This document shows, one piece after another, positions 42,832-52,262 of a stretch of 64,000 nucleotides of DNA; position 1 is the first letter of the stretch, and every line of letters starts with the position of its first letter. The stretch is from an uncultured Lachnoclostridium sp. Lineage in GTDB: Bacteria > Bacillota > Clostridia > Lachnospirales > Lachnospiraceae. Below the pieces are notes generated by a model. The model made no database searches. It had not been told where the DNA came from and saw only the letters and a program-made list of their open reading frames with translations. Made by a program: the position numbers and the translations under genes. The stretch spans positions 1 to 64,000 of the forward strand of contig CALWLW010000012.1 of NCBI GenBank assembly GCA_944381625.1. The letters run 5' to 3'.

Positions 42832-42860
42832 TTGAAAAATAAAAATGCATATGTTAGATT
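42832..42860 (+). promoter_or_regulatory. Promoter of the flippase gene
   Basis: TTGAAA at 42,832-42,837, 17-base spacer, TAGATT at 42,855-42,860. Confidence 0.55.
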
Positions 42861-42890
42861 AGAAGTCAGAATAAAAAAGGTTTTGAACAT

Positions 42891-44201
42891 ATGAGACGGA
42901 TGAAAAAAGACAGTGATTTTATAAAAATATTGTCGAATACGGCCTGGATGGTGTTCGATAAGGTATTCCTGCTGGCGCTGAGCCTGTTTGTCTCAGTGAA
43001 GATCGCCAATTATTACGGTGCGCTGGGATACGGCTCCTATCAGTATGCAGTCAGCATCGTGGCTGTATTTGAGATCGTGACCACCTTTGTGGATGCGCGG
43101 GTGGTGAAGAAGAAATATCTGGACCATGATTCGGAAGTGGTGGTGCTGACGGGAACCGTGGCGAGAATCCTGCTGGCGCTGCTCTCTGTTCTGGGCGGGT
43201 GTGTGTTTATCCTGCTTTATCAGGGCGGCGCGCAGTTCAATATGGTTTTCATGCTGCTTCTGTTGAATATGGCCCTGGGCAATGTGAAGTTTGGAATGGC
43301 GAACCGCTTCGAATACCTGATGAAGTCGAAAAAAGTCGTCATTGCGACGGATCTGGCGGCGCTCACCGCGTCGGTGCTCCAGCTCATCGCGGTGCAGTAT
43401 TCCTGGCCGCTGACGGCGCTGGCCATGATCGCGCTGACTTCCACGGCGATCAGCCTGTTTATCATCTGGATCCAGTACAGGACGGATTTCGGCGGGCTGA
43501 GATTTACGCTTCTGGACCGGCAGCTTTTAAAACAGCTTCTGAAAGAGAGTTTTCCGCTGGGGATCGCAGGCTCCTGCGGCGTTTTGTACACCCGTTCTGA
43601 CAGCATCATGCTGGGAGCGATGATGACGTCCGCCGAGGTGGGGATCTATTCCATCTCTGTGAGCCTGATCACCATTGTGCAGATCGCCATCGCGCCCATC
43701 CGGGAATCGGTATTTCCCATGCTGCTGAACCTGTATGATACGGACCGGAAGCAGTATGAGGAGCGGTATATCCAGATATCCAGCGTTATGACATGGATCT
43801 ATATTGCGGGCGTGGCATTCTCCTTTGTGGTACTGCCGTATGCGTTCCGCTTCCTGAACGCCGAGTATGCCCAGGCATATCCGGTGTACCGCATCCATGT
43901 ACTGGGCACTTTCTTTATGTATAATGCGGCGCTGAGGGCGGGACATTTTACGATCATCAACCGGGGAAGCATCCTGACCTGGTCCCAGGCTATCAGCGTG
44001 CTGGCCAACGTGGTCATGAACTTTTTCCTGATTCAGTCATGGGGCATGTACGGCGCGGCGGCGGCCACGGTGATCACACAGGCCATTTCCCTGATGTTCA
44101 TCAATCTGTTTTTCCAGAAAGATGGACGGGAAGTGTTTCTGTGGCAGGTAAAGGCTCTGAATCCGGTCTATATTTTCCGGTTTCTGAAGTCGGCCAGATA
44201 G
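42891..44201 (+). CDS. Polysaccharide flippase (MOP superfamily, Wzx-like)
   Basis: The 436-residue protein has about 12 to 14 hydrophobic helices. Its N-terminal NTAWMVFDKVFLLALSLFVS, then YYGALGYGSYQYAVSIVAVF, matches polysaccharide_synt-type flippases, with the conserved Y-G-x-x-x-Y-G-x-Y-x-x-A pattern. Later helices contain PLGIAGSCGVLYTRSDSIML, in which the R-x-D residue pair is typical. It should flip lipid-linked glycan repeats across the membrane. No glycosyltransferases are nearby. It is followed by a PPTase gene after 18 bases. Confidence 0.88.
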   Translation: MRRMKKDSDFIKILSNTAWMVFDKVFLLALSLFVSVKIANYYGALGYGSYQYAVSIVAVFEIVTTFVDARVVKKKYLDHDSEVVVLTGTVARILLALLSVLGGCVFILLYQGGAQFNMVFMLLLLNMALGNVKFGMANRFEYLMKSKKVVIATDLAALTASVLQLIAVQYSWPLTALAMIALTSTAISLFIIWIQYRTDFGGLRFTLLDRQLLKQLLKESFPLGIAGSCGVLYTRSDSIMLGAMMTSAEVGIYSISVSLITIVQIAIAPIRESVFPMLLNLYDTDRKQYEERYIQISSVMTWIYIAGVAFSFVVLPYAFRFLNAEYAQAYPVYRIHVLGTFFMYNAALRAGHFTIINRGSILTWSQAISVLANVVMNFFLIQSWGMYGAAAATVITQAISLMFINLFFQKDGREVFLWQVKALNPVYIFRFLKSAR

Positions 44202-44219
44202 GATGGGTGGAGTTCGCAT

Positions 44220-44876
44220 ATGATTCGGGTATTTTGCATGGACGTGAGGGGCCGGGATTTCCTGGACGCCTCCTGGGCGCCTTATCTGTCGGAGGAACGA
44301 AAGGAAGCGGCGCGGCGCCGCAGACAGCCGGAGGCAAGACAGATGTGCCTGGGCGCGGAGGCGCTTCTGAACCGGGCGCTGGAGGCCGTGGGCGCGGGAA
44401 TTCCCCTGCCAGCCGCCTATACGAGAAATGAGTACGGGAAGCCGTATCTGAGTTCGGAGAGCGGAATCTATGTCAACTGGTCCCATTCCGGGGCCTATGC
44501 GGTCTGCGCGGTGTCGGATACGGAAGTGGGCGTGGACATCCAGGAGATGGACAAGGAGCCCGGGGAGCGGCTGGCCCGGAGAATTCTGGTGCCGGAAGAA
44601 TACCGGGACTGGGAAGAAACGGCCTGCGGAGAACGGAAGGAACGCTTTTACCGGTACTGGACGGTGAAGGAGAGTTTCCTGAAGATGAAAGGGACAGGTT
44701 TCTATGGAGATCTGGATGTTTTCCGCGTGGCGCTGGGAACCGGTGCGGCGGACATTCTGGATGCGGAAGGGAACCATTTATGTCTGGCCAGGTTCCTGTC
44801 GTTTAAGGAGGCGGGGTATCTGGTGTGCGTCTGCCGGGAAGGCGTGTGGCAGGCGCCGGATGTGGAATATATATAG
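44220..44876 (+). CDS. 4'-phosphopantetheinyl transferase (Sfp type)
   Basis: The 218-residue enzyme transfers phosphopantetheine from CoA to carrier-protein serines. The Mg2+-binding VGVDIQEMD (about residues 103-111) and the FYRYWTVKESFLKMKGTG motif (about 141-158), with the metal-binding Glu in KES, mark the Sfp/AcpT family. WSHSGAYAVCAVS lies before them, as usual. Length is typical of Sfp-type enzymes. No NRPS or PKS gene is in the window, so it may act on fatty-acid or other carriers. It stands 18 bases after the flippase gene, perhaps in one transcript with it. Confidence 0.9.
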   Translation: MIRVFCMDVRGRDFLDASWAPYLSEERKEAARRRRQPEARQMCLGAEALLNRALEAVGAGIPLPAAYTRNEYGKPYLSSESGIYVNWSHSGAYAVCAVSDTEVGVDIQEMDKEPGERLARRILVPEEYRDWEETACGERKERFYRYWTVKESFLKMKGTGFYGDLDVFRVALGTGAADILDAEGNHLCLARFLSFKEAGYLVCVCREGVWQAPDVEYI

Positions 44877-44888
44877 GAGGGATTTCTT

Positions 44889-45608
44889 GTGGAAGAGAAG
44901 CTGGAACGTTTGAAACAGTGGGTGGATGAGAGCAGCCGCATGGTATTCTTCGGGGGAGCGGGAGTCTCCACAGAGAGCGGCATACCGGATTTCCGGAGTG
45001 TGGACGGGCTGTATCATCAGCAGTATGATTATCCGCCGGAGACTATATTGAGCCATACCTTTTATATGCAGAAGCCGGAGGAATTTTACCGGTTCTACCG
45101 GGCGAAGATGCTGGCGCTGGACGCGAAGCCCAACGCTGCCCATAAAAAGCTGGCCCAGTGGGAGCAGGAGGGGAAACTTCAGGCGGTGGTGACGCAGAAT
45201 ATCGACGGTCTGCACCAGGCGGCCGGGAGCCGGCGCGTCTATGAACTGCACGGTTCTGTACACCGGAATTACTGCCGGAAATGCGGCGCTTTCTATGACG
45301 CGGAGTATATCCGGGATTCTCAGGGTGTTCCCTGTTGTGAGAAATGCGGAGGGGCGGTCAAACCGGACGTGGTATTGTACGAGGAAGGGCTGGATCAGGC
45401 TACGTTAAGCGGCGCGGTGCGGGCAATTGGCAGCGCGGATCTTCTCATTGTGGGCGGGACGTCTCTGACCGTGTATCCGGCGGCCGGACTGATCGATTAC
45501 TACGGCGGGAACCGTCTGGTGCTCATCAACAAATCGGTCACGCCCATGGATTCCCGCGCGGATCTTCTGATCCAGGGCAGCATCGGGGAAATCTTCAGCC
45601 AGTTATAA
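44889..45608 (+). CDS. cobB: NAD-dependent protein deacylase (sirtuin)
   Basis: This 239-residue sirtuin removes acyl groups from lysines with NAD+. It has GGAGVSTESGIPDFRS (about residues 22-37), TQNIDGLHQAAG (about 99-110), the catalytic His in ELHGSVHRN and a zinc site with two C-x2-C pairs (CRKCGAFYD and CCEKCGG). VVLYEEGLD replaces the VVLFGE form, a common variation. The start is GTG 44889 after AGGAGGG. The Tyr/Arg pair of Sirt5-type desuccinylases appears present (FYRFYRAKM), so wider deacylase activity is possible. Confidence 0.93.
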   Translation: MEEKLERLKQWVDESSRMVFFGGAGVSTESGIPDFRSVDGLYHQQYDYPPETILSHTFYMQKPEEFYRFYRAKMLALDAKPNAAHKKLAQWEQEGKLQAVVTQNIDGLHQAAGSRRVYELHGSVHRNYCRKCGAFYDAEYIRDSQGVPCCEKCGGAVKPDVVLYEEGLDQATLSGAVRAIGSADLLIVGGTSLTVYPAAGLIDYYGGNRLVLINKSVTPMDSRADLLIQGSIGEIFSQL

Positions 45609-45623
45609 GAGGGAGGAACGTCT

Positions 45624-45806
45624 ATGGAATACCAGGTGGGCGATATTGTAAAACTGAAAAAACCCCATCCCTGCGGGAGCCAGGAGTGGGAGATCCTGCG
45701 GGTGGGCGCGGATTTCCGGCTGAAGTGCGAGGGGTGCGGGCATCAGGTGATGGTCCCCAGGAAATTAGTGGAAAAGAATACCCGCGGACTGCGAAAAAAA
45801 GCTTGA
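45624..45806 (+). CDS. DUF951-family protein
   Basis: This 60-residue protein reads YQVGDIVKLKKPHPCGSQEW, then RVGADFRLKCEGCGHQVMVP, the DUF951 pattern of a KPHPCG motif followed by a C-x2-CG pair. This suggests a small zinc-stabilised beta fold. DUF951 genes often lie directly before rpsF in Firmicutes, as here, but the function is unknown. GGGAGGAACG precedes the ATG. The rpsF promoter overlaps its 3' end. Confidence 0.9.
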   Translation: MEYQVGDIVKLKKPHPCGSQEWEILRVGADFRLKCEGCGHQVMVPRKLVEKNTRGLRKKA

Positions 45807-45831
45807 AAATACAGGAGAATTATGCTATAGT
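45803..45831 (+). promoter_or_regulatory. Promoter of rpsF-ssb-rpsR
   Basis: TTGAAA at 45,803-45,808 (overlapping the DUF951 stop codon), 17-base spacer, TATAGT at 45,826-45,831. The ~85-base leader has inverted sequences (GGTGCGCC region) that might form the S6:S18 autoregulatory structure, but I could not verify its consensus. Confidence 0.65.
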
Positions 45832-45923
45832 AGTTTCTCGTGATATATTATGGCTCCACAGGAGCAACATTCCTTGCGCATTGATAAAAAGCGGTGCGCC
45901 AGAGACCAAAAGGAGGAAAAAGC

Positions 45924-46211
45924 ATGAACAAATACGAACTTGCACTGGTTGTGAATGCAAAAATCGAAGATGACGAAAGAGCAGCGGCCGTAGAGAAAGC
46001 GAAAGAGATTATCACTCGTTTCGGCGGCGTTGTGACGGAAGTGGAAGATGCGGGCAAGAAGAGACTCGCATATGAGATCCAGCATATGAAAGAGGGATTC
46101 TACTACTTCATCCAGTTCGACGCTCCGTCTACCTGCCCGGCAGAAGTAGAGAGACGCGTACGTATTCTGGATAATGTCATCCGCTATTTGTGTGTTCGCA
46201 AAGACGCATAA
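45924..46211 (+). CDS. rpsF: Ribosomal protein S6
   Basis: The 95-residue S6 protein binds the central domain of 16S rRNA with S18. It starts MNKYELALVVNAKIEDDERA and contains GGVVTEVEDAGKKRLAYEIQ and EGFYYFIQFDAPS, all typical. AGGAGGAAAAAGC precedes ATG 45924. The order rpsF-ssb-rpsR is conserved in Firmicutes and is often autoregulated by S6-S18. Confidence 0.96.
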   Translation: MNKYELALVVNAKIEDDERAAAVEKAKEIITRFGGVVTEVEDAGKKRLAYEIQHMKEGFYYFIQFDAPSTCPAEVERRVRILDNVIRYLCVRKDA

Positions 46212-46237
46212 GAAGAGCATATAAGAGGTGATTGTTA

Positions 46238-46687
46238 ATGAATAAAGTAATTTTGATGGGACGTTTGACCAGAGATCCGGAAGTCCGTTATTCCAGTGGA
46301 GAGACAGCGACGGCGGTGGCCAGGTTTACGCTGGCGGTGGACCGCAGGTTTGCCAGAAGAGACAGCGACCAGACGGCTGATTTCATCGGCTGCGTGGCGT
46401 TTGGAAGGAATGCGGAGTTTATTGAGAAGTATTTCCGTCAGGGAATGCGTGTGACGATCTGCGGCCGTATCCAGACCGGAAGCTATACGAACCGGGACGG
46501 ACAGAAGGTATACACCACAGACGTGGTGGTGGAAGAGCAGGAGTTCGCGGAGAGCAAGGCGGCGTCCGAAGCAAACCGGAACATGGGCGGATACCAGAGC
46601 GCTCCGGCGCCCAGCCCGGCATCGGCGGCCGGCGACGGTTTTATGAACATTCCGGATGGGATCGACGAAGAATTGCCGTTCAATTAA
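46238..46687 (+). CDS. ssb: Single-stranded DNA-binding protein
   Basis: The 149-residue protein has an OB-fold at residues 1-105 (MNKVILMGRLTRDPEVRYSS, TADFIGCVAFGRNAEFIEKY), a flexible Ala/Pro/Gly linker and the acidic tip IDEELPFN. The last is the form of the SSB tail that recruits repair and replication proteins. It protects single-stranded DNA at the fork. GAGGTGATT precedes ATG 46238. It sits between rpsF and rpsR, as usual. Confidence 0.96.
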   Translation: MNKVILMGRLTRDPEVRYSSGETATAVARFTLAVDRRFARRDSDQTADFIGCVAFGRNAEFIEKYFRQGMRVTICGRIQTGSYTNRDGQKVYTTDVVVEEQEFAESKAASEANRNMGGYQSAPAPSPASAAGDGFMNIPDGIDEELPFN

Positions 46688-46728
46688 CAATCGGAACAGA
46701 TAAAGATTTGTGAGAAGGAGGAACCATC

Positions 46729-46992
46729 ATGGCTTACACCAAAAATGAAAAAGGCGATGCTCCGAAGATGAGAAGGGGCGGACGCAGGAGAAAGAAAGTC
46801 TGCGTATTCTGCGGCAAAGAGAACAATGAGATCGATTACAAAGATGTAAATAAATTAAAAAGATACGTTTCCGAGAGAGGAAAGATCCTTCCGAGAAGAA
46901 TCACCGGAAACTGTGCGAAACATCAGAGAGCGCTGACCGTAGCGATCAAGAGAGCGAGACACATCGCGCTGATGCCGTACATCGCAGAATAA
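46729..46992 (+). CDS. rpsR: Ribosomal protein S18
   Basis: The 87-residue basic protein has the S18 core [20 protein letters not shown] and [20 protein letters not shown]. Its N-terminal extension [20 protein letters not shown] has a C-x2-C pair, but the second pair of a zinc ribbon is only partly kept (Cys in TGNC). S18 binds S6 on the platform of the small subunit. AGAAGGAGGAACC precedes the ATG. It ends the operon and is followed by a strong terminator. Confidence 0.96.
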   Translation: MAYTKNEKGDAPKMRRGGRRRKKVCVFCGKENNEIDYKDVNKLKRYVSERGKILPRRITGNCAKHQRALTVAIKRARHIALMPYIAE

Positions 46993-47004
46993 GAACAACT
47001 TTTT

Positions 47005-47039
47005 GGGCACCGCTGCTGTTTGGGCGGTGCCCGTTTTTT
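47005..47039 (+). terminator. Terminator of rpsF-ssb-rpsR
   Basis: Perfect 9-bp stem (47,005-47,013 with 47,024-47,032), GC-rich, followed by T6. Confidence 0.9.
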
Positions 47040-47390
47040 GCCTTTACGCCCAAAGCGCCCATCTTATACAACTTTCCATTGTCCCCCCGAGATCAACATG
47101 GTATAATAATTCTGCTGACGCAGAATTCGAGCCAGCTTACGCTGTCTCGCCGCTGCTACGCATCGGATTATACCTGGCAACCCATGGCTTGAAAATCAAA
47201 TGTCCCTCCGGGCCGCTTGATTTTCTGCGCACATGGTATAATGTCCAAGTAAGCAATGAGCAGTGCAGAAGCGAAGTCGAGCGCGGCACTGCGGAGCATA
47301 ATGTAGCCAACGCCGATGCCATGCTTGCACGGGCGGCGCCGGTTTCTGCGCTTGCCGCAGAATGATAATTGATTGTATAAGGAAATTGCT
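47040..47390 (+). other. Intergenic region with two extended -10 promoters and palindromes
   Basis: About 350 bases without a gene. TTGTCC (47,079-47,084), 17 bases and CATGGTATAAT (to 47,107) form one promoter, whose start lies in an 8-bp hairpin (47,108-47,127). ATTATACC recurs inverted at 47,167-47,174. A second CATGGTATAAT ends at 47,242 but has no proper -35. GCAGTGC/GCACTGC arms lie at about 47,260-47,290. Parts resemble 22,225-22,330, so this is a copy of a dispersed element. Confidence 0.5.
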
Positions 47391-49427
47391 ATGAAGAAGA
47401 AAGCAGATTTGAGAGGGCCGCTCCGCATGTACGTGCGCTGGCCCCTGTATTTGACGATCCTGCTGGTGGGCATGTGCGTCTCCATATATCTGATCTCGCC
47501 TGGGGGAGGCGTCGTCGCGTCATTTTTTACGGCGGTGTATATTATGATCGCGGCGGCTCTGTATTTGCGGAACCGCTCTGCCATCTACACAGAGCTGGTG
47601 TCTTTTGCCACCCAATATGGACAGATACAGAAGACCCTGCTGAAAGATCTGGCGATTCCCTACGCGCTCATGGGCGTGGACGGAAAGCTGATCTGGATGA
47701 ACCGGGAGTTTATGAACGTTACAGGAAAAGGCCGTCGCTATAACCGCAGCATCAATACGATTTTTCCGGAGTTGAATCCGGGGCTGTTTCCCACTGTGGA
47801 GATCCCGGACGTATCGGTGGATCTGCAGTACGGAGACGGGGATTACCGGGTGGAGATGAAACTGATCTCGGTGGATTACGCGCTGGAAGGTGAGGAACTG
47901 GTGGAGGACGCCATGGACCGGCTGATCGCGGTGTATCTGTTCGATACCACGGAGATCAACCGCTGTATCCGGGAGAACCGGGAACAGCGCATGGCGGCCG
48001 GCCTGGTGTATATCGACAACTACGACGAAGCGCTGGAAAATGTGGAGGATGTGCGGACATCCCTTCTGGTGGCGCTGATCGAACGTAAGATCAATAAATA
48101 TTTCAACGCCTATGACGGGATTGTGCGGAAGCTGGAAAAAGACCGTTTCTTTGTGGTTATGCAGGAAAAGGCATTGGCCCAGATTCGTGAGAACAAGTTT
48201 GATCTTTTGCAGGATATTAAAACCGTAAATATCGGCAATGAGATGGCGATCACTTTAAGCATCAGCATCGGTTCCGGCGGCAGCACCTATATGGACTGTA
48301 TGGAATACGCCCGCAGCGCCATGGACCTGGCGCTGGCCAGAGGCGGAGACCAGGCGGTGGTAAAGACCAAGGATCAGATCACATACTATGGCGGCAAGAC
48401 GCAGCAGGTGGAAAAGAGTACCAGGGTCAAGGCCAGAGTTAAGGCGCAGGCATTCCGCGAGATTGTGGAGACCAAGGACAAGGTGGTGGTCATGGGCCAC
48501 CGGCTGACGGACGTGGACTCCTTCGGCGCGGCGGTGGGCATCTACCGGGCCGCCAGGACGCTCAACAAAAAGGCGCATATAGTGGTCAACGATGTGACCA
48601 CCTCCGTGCGTCCCATGCTGGATGTGTTTAACGAGGCCAACAGCGGCGAGACGGGTATCGTCATCGGCAGCAGCCAGGCCCGTGAGATTGTGGACCGGAA
48701 CACGGTGGTGGTGGTGGTGGATACCAACCGTCCCAGCTACACGGAATGCGAAGATATTCTGCACATGACGCCCACGGTGGTGGTATTTGACCATCATCGG
48801 AGGGGAAATGAGATCATCGGCCATGCCGTTCTCTCTTACATTGAGCCCAACGCGTCCTCGGCCTGCGAGATGGTGGCCGAGATCCTTCAGTATTTCGCGG
48901 ATAATGTGCGTCTGAAGGGCGGCGAGGCGGACTGCATCTACGCCGGCATGATCATCGATACGGATAACTTCCTGACGAAGACCGGCGTGCGTACCTTCGA
49001 GGCGGCGGCGTTCCTGCGCAGATGCGGGGCGGACGTAACCAGGGTACGCAAACTGTTCAGAAGCGATATGGCGGAATATAAAGCGAAAGCGGAGACGGTG
49101 CGCCACGCGGAGGTATACCGGGGATTTGCGCTTTCCGTATGTCCCAGCAAGGGCCTGACCAGCCCTACCATCGTGGGTGCGCAGGCGGCCAACGAGCTTC
49201 TGGACATCAGAGGCGTGAGGGCGTCCTTTGTCCTCACAGAATATAACGGGAAGATCTATGTCAGCGCCCGATCCATCGACGAGGTCAACGTGCAGGTGAT
49301 CATGGAGAAGATGGGCGGCGGAGGACATCTGAATATGGCGGGCGTACAGCTTGAATGCTCTCTGGATGAGGCGATGCAGCAGGTGCGCGAGACGCTGGAC
49401 AGAATGTTTGCGGAAGGAGAATTGTGA
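47391..49427 (+). CDS. gdpP: Cyclic-di-AMP phosphodiesterase GdpP (DHH family)
   Basis: The 678-residue membrane enzyme hydrolyses c-di-AMP. Two N-terminal helices ([36 protein letters not shown]) are followed by a PAS-like domain (about 80-170) and a degenerate GGDEF domain (about 175-315, with SIGSGG where GGDEF would be). A DHH domain ([37 protein letters not shown]) and a DHHA1 domain ending [15 protein letters not shown] complete it. This is exactly the GdpP layout. It lies before rplI and dnaB, its usual place. Its stop overlaps the rplI start. Confidence 0.95.
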   Translation: MKKKADLRGPLRMYVRWPLYLTILLVGMCVSIYLISPGGGVVASFFTAVYIMIAAALYLRNRSAIYTELVSFATQYGQIQKTLLKDLAIPYALMGVDGKLIWMNREFMNVTGKGRRYNRSINTIFPELNPGLFPTVEIPDVSVDLQYGDGDYRVEMKLISVDYALEGEELVEDAMDRLIAVYLFDTTEINRCIRENREQRMAAGLVYIDNYDEALENVEDVRTSLLVALIERKINKYFNAYDGIVRKLEKDRFFVVMQEKALAQIRENKFDLLQDIKTVNIGNEMAITLSISIGSGGSTYMDCMEYARSAMDLALARGGDQAVVKTKDQITYYGGKTQQVEKSTRVKARVKAQAFREIVETKDKVVVMGHRLTDVDSFGAAVGIYRAARTLNKKAHIVVNDVTTSVRPMLDVFNEANSGETGIVIGSSQAREIVDRNTVVVVVDTNRPSYTECEDILHMTPTVVVFDHHRRGNEIIGHAVLSYIEPNASSACEMVAEILQYFADNVRLKGGEADCIYAGMIIDTDNFLTKTGVRTFEAAAFLRRCGADVTRVRKLFRSDMAEYKAKAETVRHAEVYRGFALSVCPSKGLTSPTIVGAQAANELLDIRGVRASFVLTEYNGKIYVSARSIDEVNVQVIMEKMGGGGHLNMAGVQLECSLDEAMQQVRETLDRMFAEGEL

Positions 49428-49873
49428 TGAAAGTTATTTTGTTGGAAGACGTAAAATCTCTTGGGAAAAAAGGACAGCTGGTGGATGTGAGCGACGGCTA
49501 CGCGAGGAACTTTATCCTGGCGAAGAAGCTGGGGCTGGAAGCCACGCCCAAGAACCTGAACGATCTGAAATTAAAAAAGGCACATGAGGATAAACTGGCG
49601 GCCCAGAGGCTTCAGGAAGCCAAAGAATTCGCGGCGAAGCTGGAAGGACTTCAGGTGACGGTGAAGATCAAGGCCGGAGAGGGCGGAAAACTGTTCGGCT
49701 CCGTCTCTTCCAAAGAGATCGCGGAAGCGGCCAAAGAACAGCTGGGCCTGGACATTGATAAAAAGAAACTGGTTCTGCAGAATCAGATTAAGGCAATCGG
49801 AACCACCTCAGTGGCTGTGAAGCTGCATCCCCAGGTGACCGGTGAACTGAAGGTTATCGTACAGGAAGCGTAA
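49427..49873 (+). CDS. rplI: Ribosomal protein L9
   Basis: The 148-residue L9 binds 23S rRNA at the base of the L1 stalk and helps to keep the reading frame. It has the N-terminal [39 protein letters not shown] motif, the long connecting helix ([20 protein letters not shown]) and the C-terminal domain ending [15 protein letters not shown] 49427 overlaps the gdpP stop (TGATG), so translation is coupled; a GTG three bases earlier is also possible. Confidence 0.96.
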   Translation: MKVILLEDVKSLGKKGQLVDVSDGYARNFILAKKLGLEATPKNLNDLKLKKAHEDKLAAQRLQEAKEFAAKLEGLQVTVKIKAGEGGKLFGSVSSKEIAEAAKEQLGLDIDKKKLVLQNQIKAIGTTSVAVKLHPQVTGELKVIVQEA

Positions 49874-49890
49874 GACAGGAGAGACGTAAG

Positions 49891-51240
49891 ATGGAAGAAG
49901 CGCTGATCAAGCGTGTGATGCCTCACGACGAGGAGGCGGAGATCTCGGTCATCGGCGCCATGCTCCTGGACAATGAGGCGATCATGGTCGCCTCCGAGAT
50001 GATTACCGGGGAAGACTTCTACCAGAAGCAGATGGGGCTGGTCTACGATACGGTGGTGGAACTGTACAACGAAGGGAAACCGGTGGAACCGGTTATTCTC
50101 CACACCAGCCTCCGGGAAAAAGGGATTCCTGAAGAGCTGTGCGGCGTGGATCAGATCCTGCGGTGGATGGATCAGGTGACCACCTCCGCCAATATCAAAT
50201 ATTATGCGGAGATCGTGGCGGAAAAATCCGTGGCGAGGCGTTCCATCCGGATGCTGGAGGAGAACGCCAATACTTTATATATGGGCTCCGAGAAGCTGGA
50301 GGATACGCTGGCGGAGCTGGAAAAGAAAGTATTCGACCTGGCCCAGAGAGGGAATGGAAGCGAGTTCGTCCCCATACGCCAGGTCGTGATCAACGTGATG
50401 AAAAAGATCGACGCGGCCTCCAAGACCAGAGGGCGCGTGACGGGACTGGAGACCGGGTTTATGGATCTGGATTACAAGACCTCGGGTCTGCAGCCGTCCG
50501 ATCTGATCCTGGTGGCGGCCCGTCCGTCCATGGGTAAGACAGCTTTCGTCCTGAATATCGCTCAGCATATGGCGTTCAAGAAAAATATGCCGGTGGCGGT
50601 CTTCAGCCTGGAGATGTCCAAGGAACAGCTGGTGAACCGTATGCTGTCCTTGGAATCCCATGTGGACGCGCAGAAGATCCGTACCGGCCGCCTGACGGAC
50701 GAGGAGTGGATGAATCTGGTGGAAGGGTCGGCCAATATCGCCAACTCCAAACTGGTGATTGATGACACGCCTGGTATTTCCCTGCCGGTACTGCGTTCCA
50801 AATGCAGGAAGCTCAAGATGGAACAGGATATCCAGATCGTGATCATCGACTATCTGCAGCTGATGAGCGGAAACAGCAGCAGCAACGCCGCGTCCCGGCA
50901 GCAGGAGATCTCTGACATTTCCAGGGGCCTGAAAGCGTTGGCCAGGGAGCTGAACGTCCCGGTGGTGGCGCTGTCCCAGCTCAGCCGTGCGGTGGAACAG
51001 AGGCCGGATCACAGGCCCATGCTTTCGGACCTGCGAGAATCCGGAGCCATCGAGCAGGACGCGGACGTGGTGATGTTCCTTTACCGGGAAGGCTACTATA
51101 ACCGGGATCTGTCCGAAGCGGAGCAGAGAGTGGCGGAAGTGATTGTAGCCAAGCAGAGGAACGGCCCCATCGGTACCGTCAACCTGCTGTGGATACCGGA
51201 GCTGACCAAATTCAGCGACATGGACCGGAGTCCTGCATAG
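49891..51240 (+). CDS. dnaB: Replicative DNA helicase
   Basis: This 449-residue RecA-fold hexameric helicase unwinds DNA ahead of the fork. It has the N-terminal primase-interaction domain (MPHDEEAEISVIGAMLLDNE), Walker A ARPSMGKTAFVLNIAQ, Walker B IVIIDYLQLMSG and the C-terminal LSDLRESGAIEQDADVVMFL motif. The order gdpP-rplI-dnaB is a conserved Firmicutes cluster; in Bacillus the gene is called dnaC. AGGAGAGACG precedes the ATG. Confidence 0.96.
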   Translation: MEEALIKRVMPHDEEAEISVIGAMLLDNEAIMVASEMITGEDFYQKQMGLVYDTVVELYNEGKPVEPVILHTSLREKGIPEELCGVDQILRWMDQVTTSANIKYYAEIVAEKSVARRSIRMLEENANTLYMGSEKLEDTLAELEKKVFDLAQRGNGSEFVPIRQVVINVMKKIDAASKTRGRVTGLETGFMDLDYKTSGLQPSDLILVAARPSMGKTAFVLNIAQHMAFKKNMPVAVFSLEMSKEQLVNRMLSLESHVDAQKIRTGRLTDEEWMNLVEGSANIANSKLVIDDTPGISLPVLRSKCRKLKMEQDIQIVIIDYLQLMSGNSSSNAASRQQEISDISRGLKALARELNVPVVALSQLSRAVEQRPDHRPMLSDLRESGAIEQDADVVMFLYREGYYNRDLSEAEQRVAEVIVAKQRNGPIGTVNLLWIPELTKFSDMDRSPA

Positions 51241-51253
51241 GGAGGACAGTCAG

Positions 51254-51838
51254 ATGCGGAAAATGACAGAATACAGGATCGCGGACGGAAGCCGGGAGGT
51301 CTCCGTCCGCATCATACGTTCCGGGAGAAAAAGCCTGGGCCTGGAGGTGCGCTCAGGCGGAGAAGTGATGGCCCGCGTTCCTCAGAGTGTACCGGACGGA
51401 GAAGTGATAAAATTTATCGAGAAGCACCGGGAATGGATTCTGAGAAAGCTTTCGGCGCAAAATGGGAGGGATATCCAGAGAGAAGACACCGGCGCGACGC
51501 CGGTATCCAGTCTGACGGACGAAGAGATGAAGCGTATCAAAGAAAAGATTGCAGGCAGGGTTGTCCACTATGCCCGGCTGATGGGCGTCACTTTCGGACG
51601 CATCACCATACGAAACCAGAAAACCCGCTGGGGGAGCTGCAGTTCCAAAGGAAACCTGAACTTCAATTATCAGCTGTACTATCTCCCGGACGAGCTGCTG
51701 GACTATGTGGTGGTGCATGAACTGGCTCACCGGCGGCATATGAACCACTCCCGGGAGTTCTGGAAAGAAGTGGAACAGTGGTATCCCGGATACCAGGAGG
51801 CCAGGCGGAAACTGAAGGGGATACGGCTGGCGGAATAA
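51254..51838 (+). CDS. YgjP-like (M48-type) zinc metallopeptidase
   Basis: The 194-residue protein has the catalytic H-E-x-x-H motif in YVVVHELAHRRHMNHSREFW and the downstream Glu in FWKEVEQWYPGY. The substrate-side motif QKTRWGSCSSKGNLNFNYQL is also present. This is the YgjP/DUF45 (PF01863) layout. The substrates are unknown; some genomes carry it with ligase or helicase genes. It follows dnaB by 13 bases with its own GGAGG ribosome site and may be co-transcribed. Confidence 0.9.
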   Translation: MRKMTEYRIADGSREVSVRIIRSGRKSLGLEVRSGGEVMARVPQSVPDGEVIKFIEKHREWILRKLSAQNGRDIQREDTGATPVSSLTDEEMKRIKEKIAGRVVHYARLMGVTFGRITIRNQKTRWGSCSSKGNLNFNYQLYYLPDELLDYVVVHELAHRRHMNHSREFWKEVEQWYPGYQEARRKLKGIRLAE

Positions 51839-51887
51839 TGCAAGTGTATCCGACGAACTCGCCGCCAGCGAAAAAAAGATTTTCCAC

Positions 51888-51916
51888 TTGTATATTGCGC
51901 CCATTTATATTAAAAT
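51888..51916 (+). promoter_or_regulatory. Promoter of the ferredoxin gene
   Basis: TTGTAT at 51,888-51,893, 17-base spacer, TAAAAT at 51,911-51,916. Confidence 0.6.
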
Positions 51917-51966
51917 ATGTGAAGAACACAAATTGAGCGTTCAAAACGTATAAGGAGGAAAGTATC

Positions 51967-52137
51967 ATGGCATATGTTATTTCTGATGAATGTGTAGCTT
52001 GCGGCTCCTGCGCAGCAGTTTGTCCGGCAGACGCGATCTCCGAGGGAGATGGAAAGTATGTAATCGACGCAGACGCATGCCTGGATTGCGGAACCTGCGA
52101 AGCAGAGTGCCCGACCGAAGCAATCTCTGCTGAATAA
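51967..52137 (+). CDS. 2[4Fe-4S] ferredoxin (56 aa)
   Basis: This small acidic electron carrier reads MAYVISDECVACGSCAAVCP at the start and ACLDCGTCEAECPTEAIS near the end. It has two C-x2-C-x2-C-x3-C clusters (Cys9, 12, 15, 19 and Cys38, 41, 44, 48), the clostridial-type 2[4Fe-4S] ferredoxin pattern. It would pass low-potential electrons in fermentative metabolism, for example from pyruvate:ferredoxin oxidoreductase to hydrogenase or Rnf. AAGGAGGAAAG precedes the ATG. It is a single gene between a promoter and a strong terminator, so it is probably highly expressed. Confidence 0.97.
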   Translation: MAYVISDECVACGSCAAVCPADAISEGDGKYVIDADACLDCGTCEAECPTEAISAE

Positions 52138-52174
52138 TTTTCAAGATTTCATATCATGGAATGATTTATGAGCG

Positions 52175-52208
52175 TCAAATACCCCGCAGCTGGCTGCGGG
52201 GTATTTGA
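52175..52208. terminator. Long palindrome, bidirectional terminator
   Basis: A perfect 16-bp stem (52,175-52,190 with 52,193-52,208) with a two-base loop lies between the convergent ferredoxin and MerR genes. Confidence 0.75.
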
Positions 52209-52212
52209 CTGT

Positions 52213-52241
52213 GCCCCGGAAGCGCGAAGCGCTGCCGGGGC
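52213..52241. repeat. Second GC-rich hairpin next to the terminator
   Basis: GCCCCGG (52,213-52,219) and CCGGGGC (52,235-52,241) enclose an AGCGC/GCGCT stem with a GAA loop. It may reinforce termination of the MerR gene. Confidence 0.5.
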
Positions 52242-52262
52242 GTCATGGCTTATACAGATGAT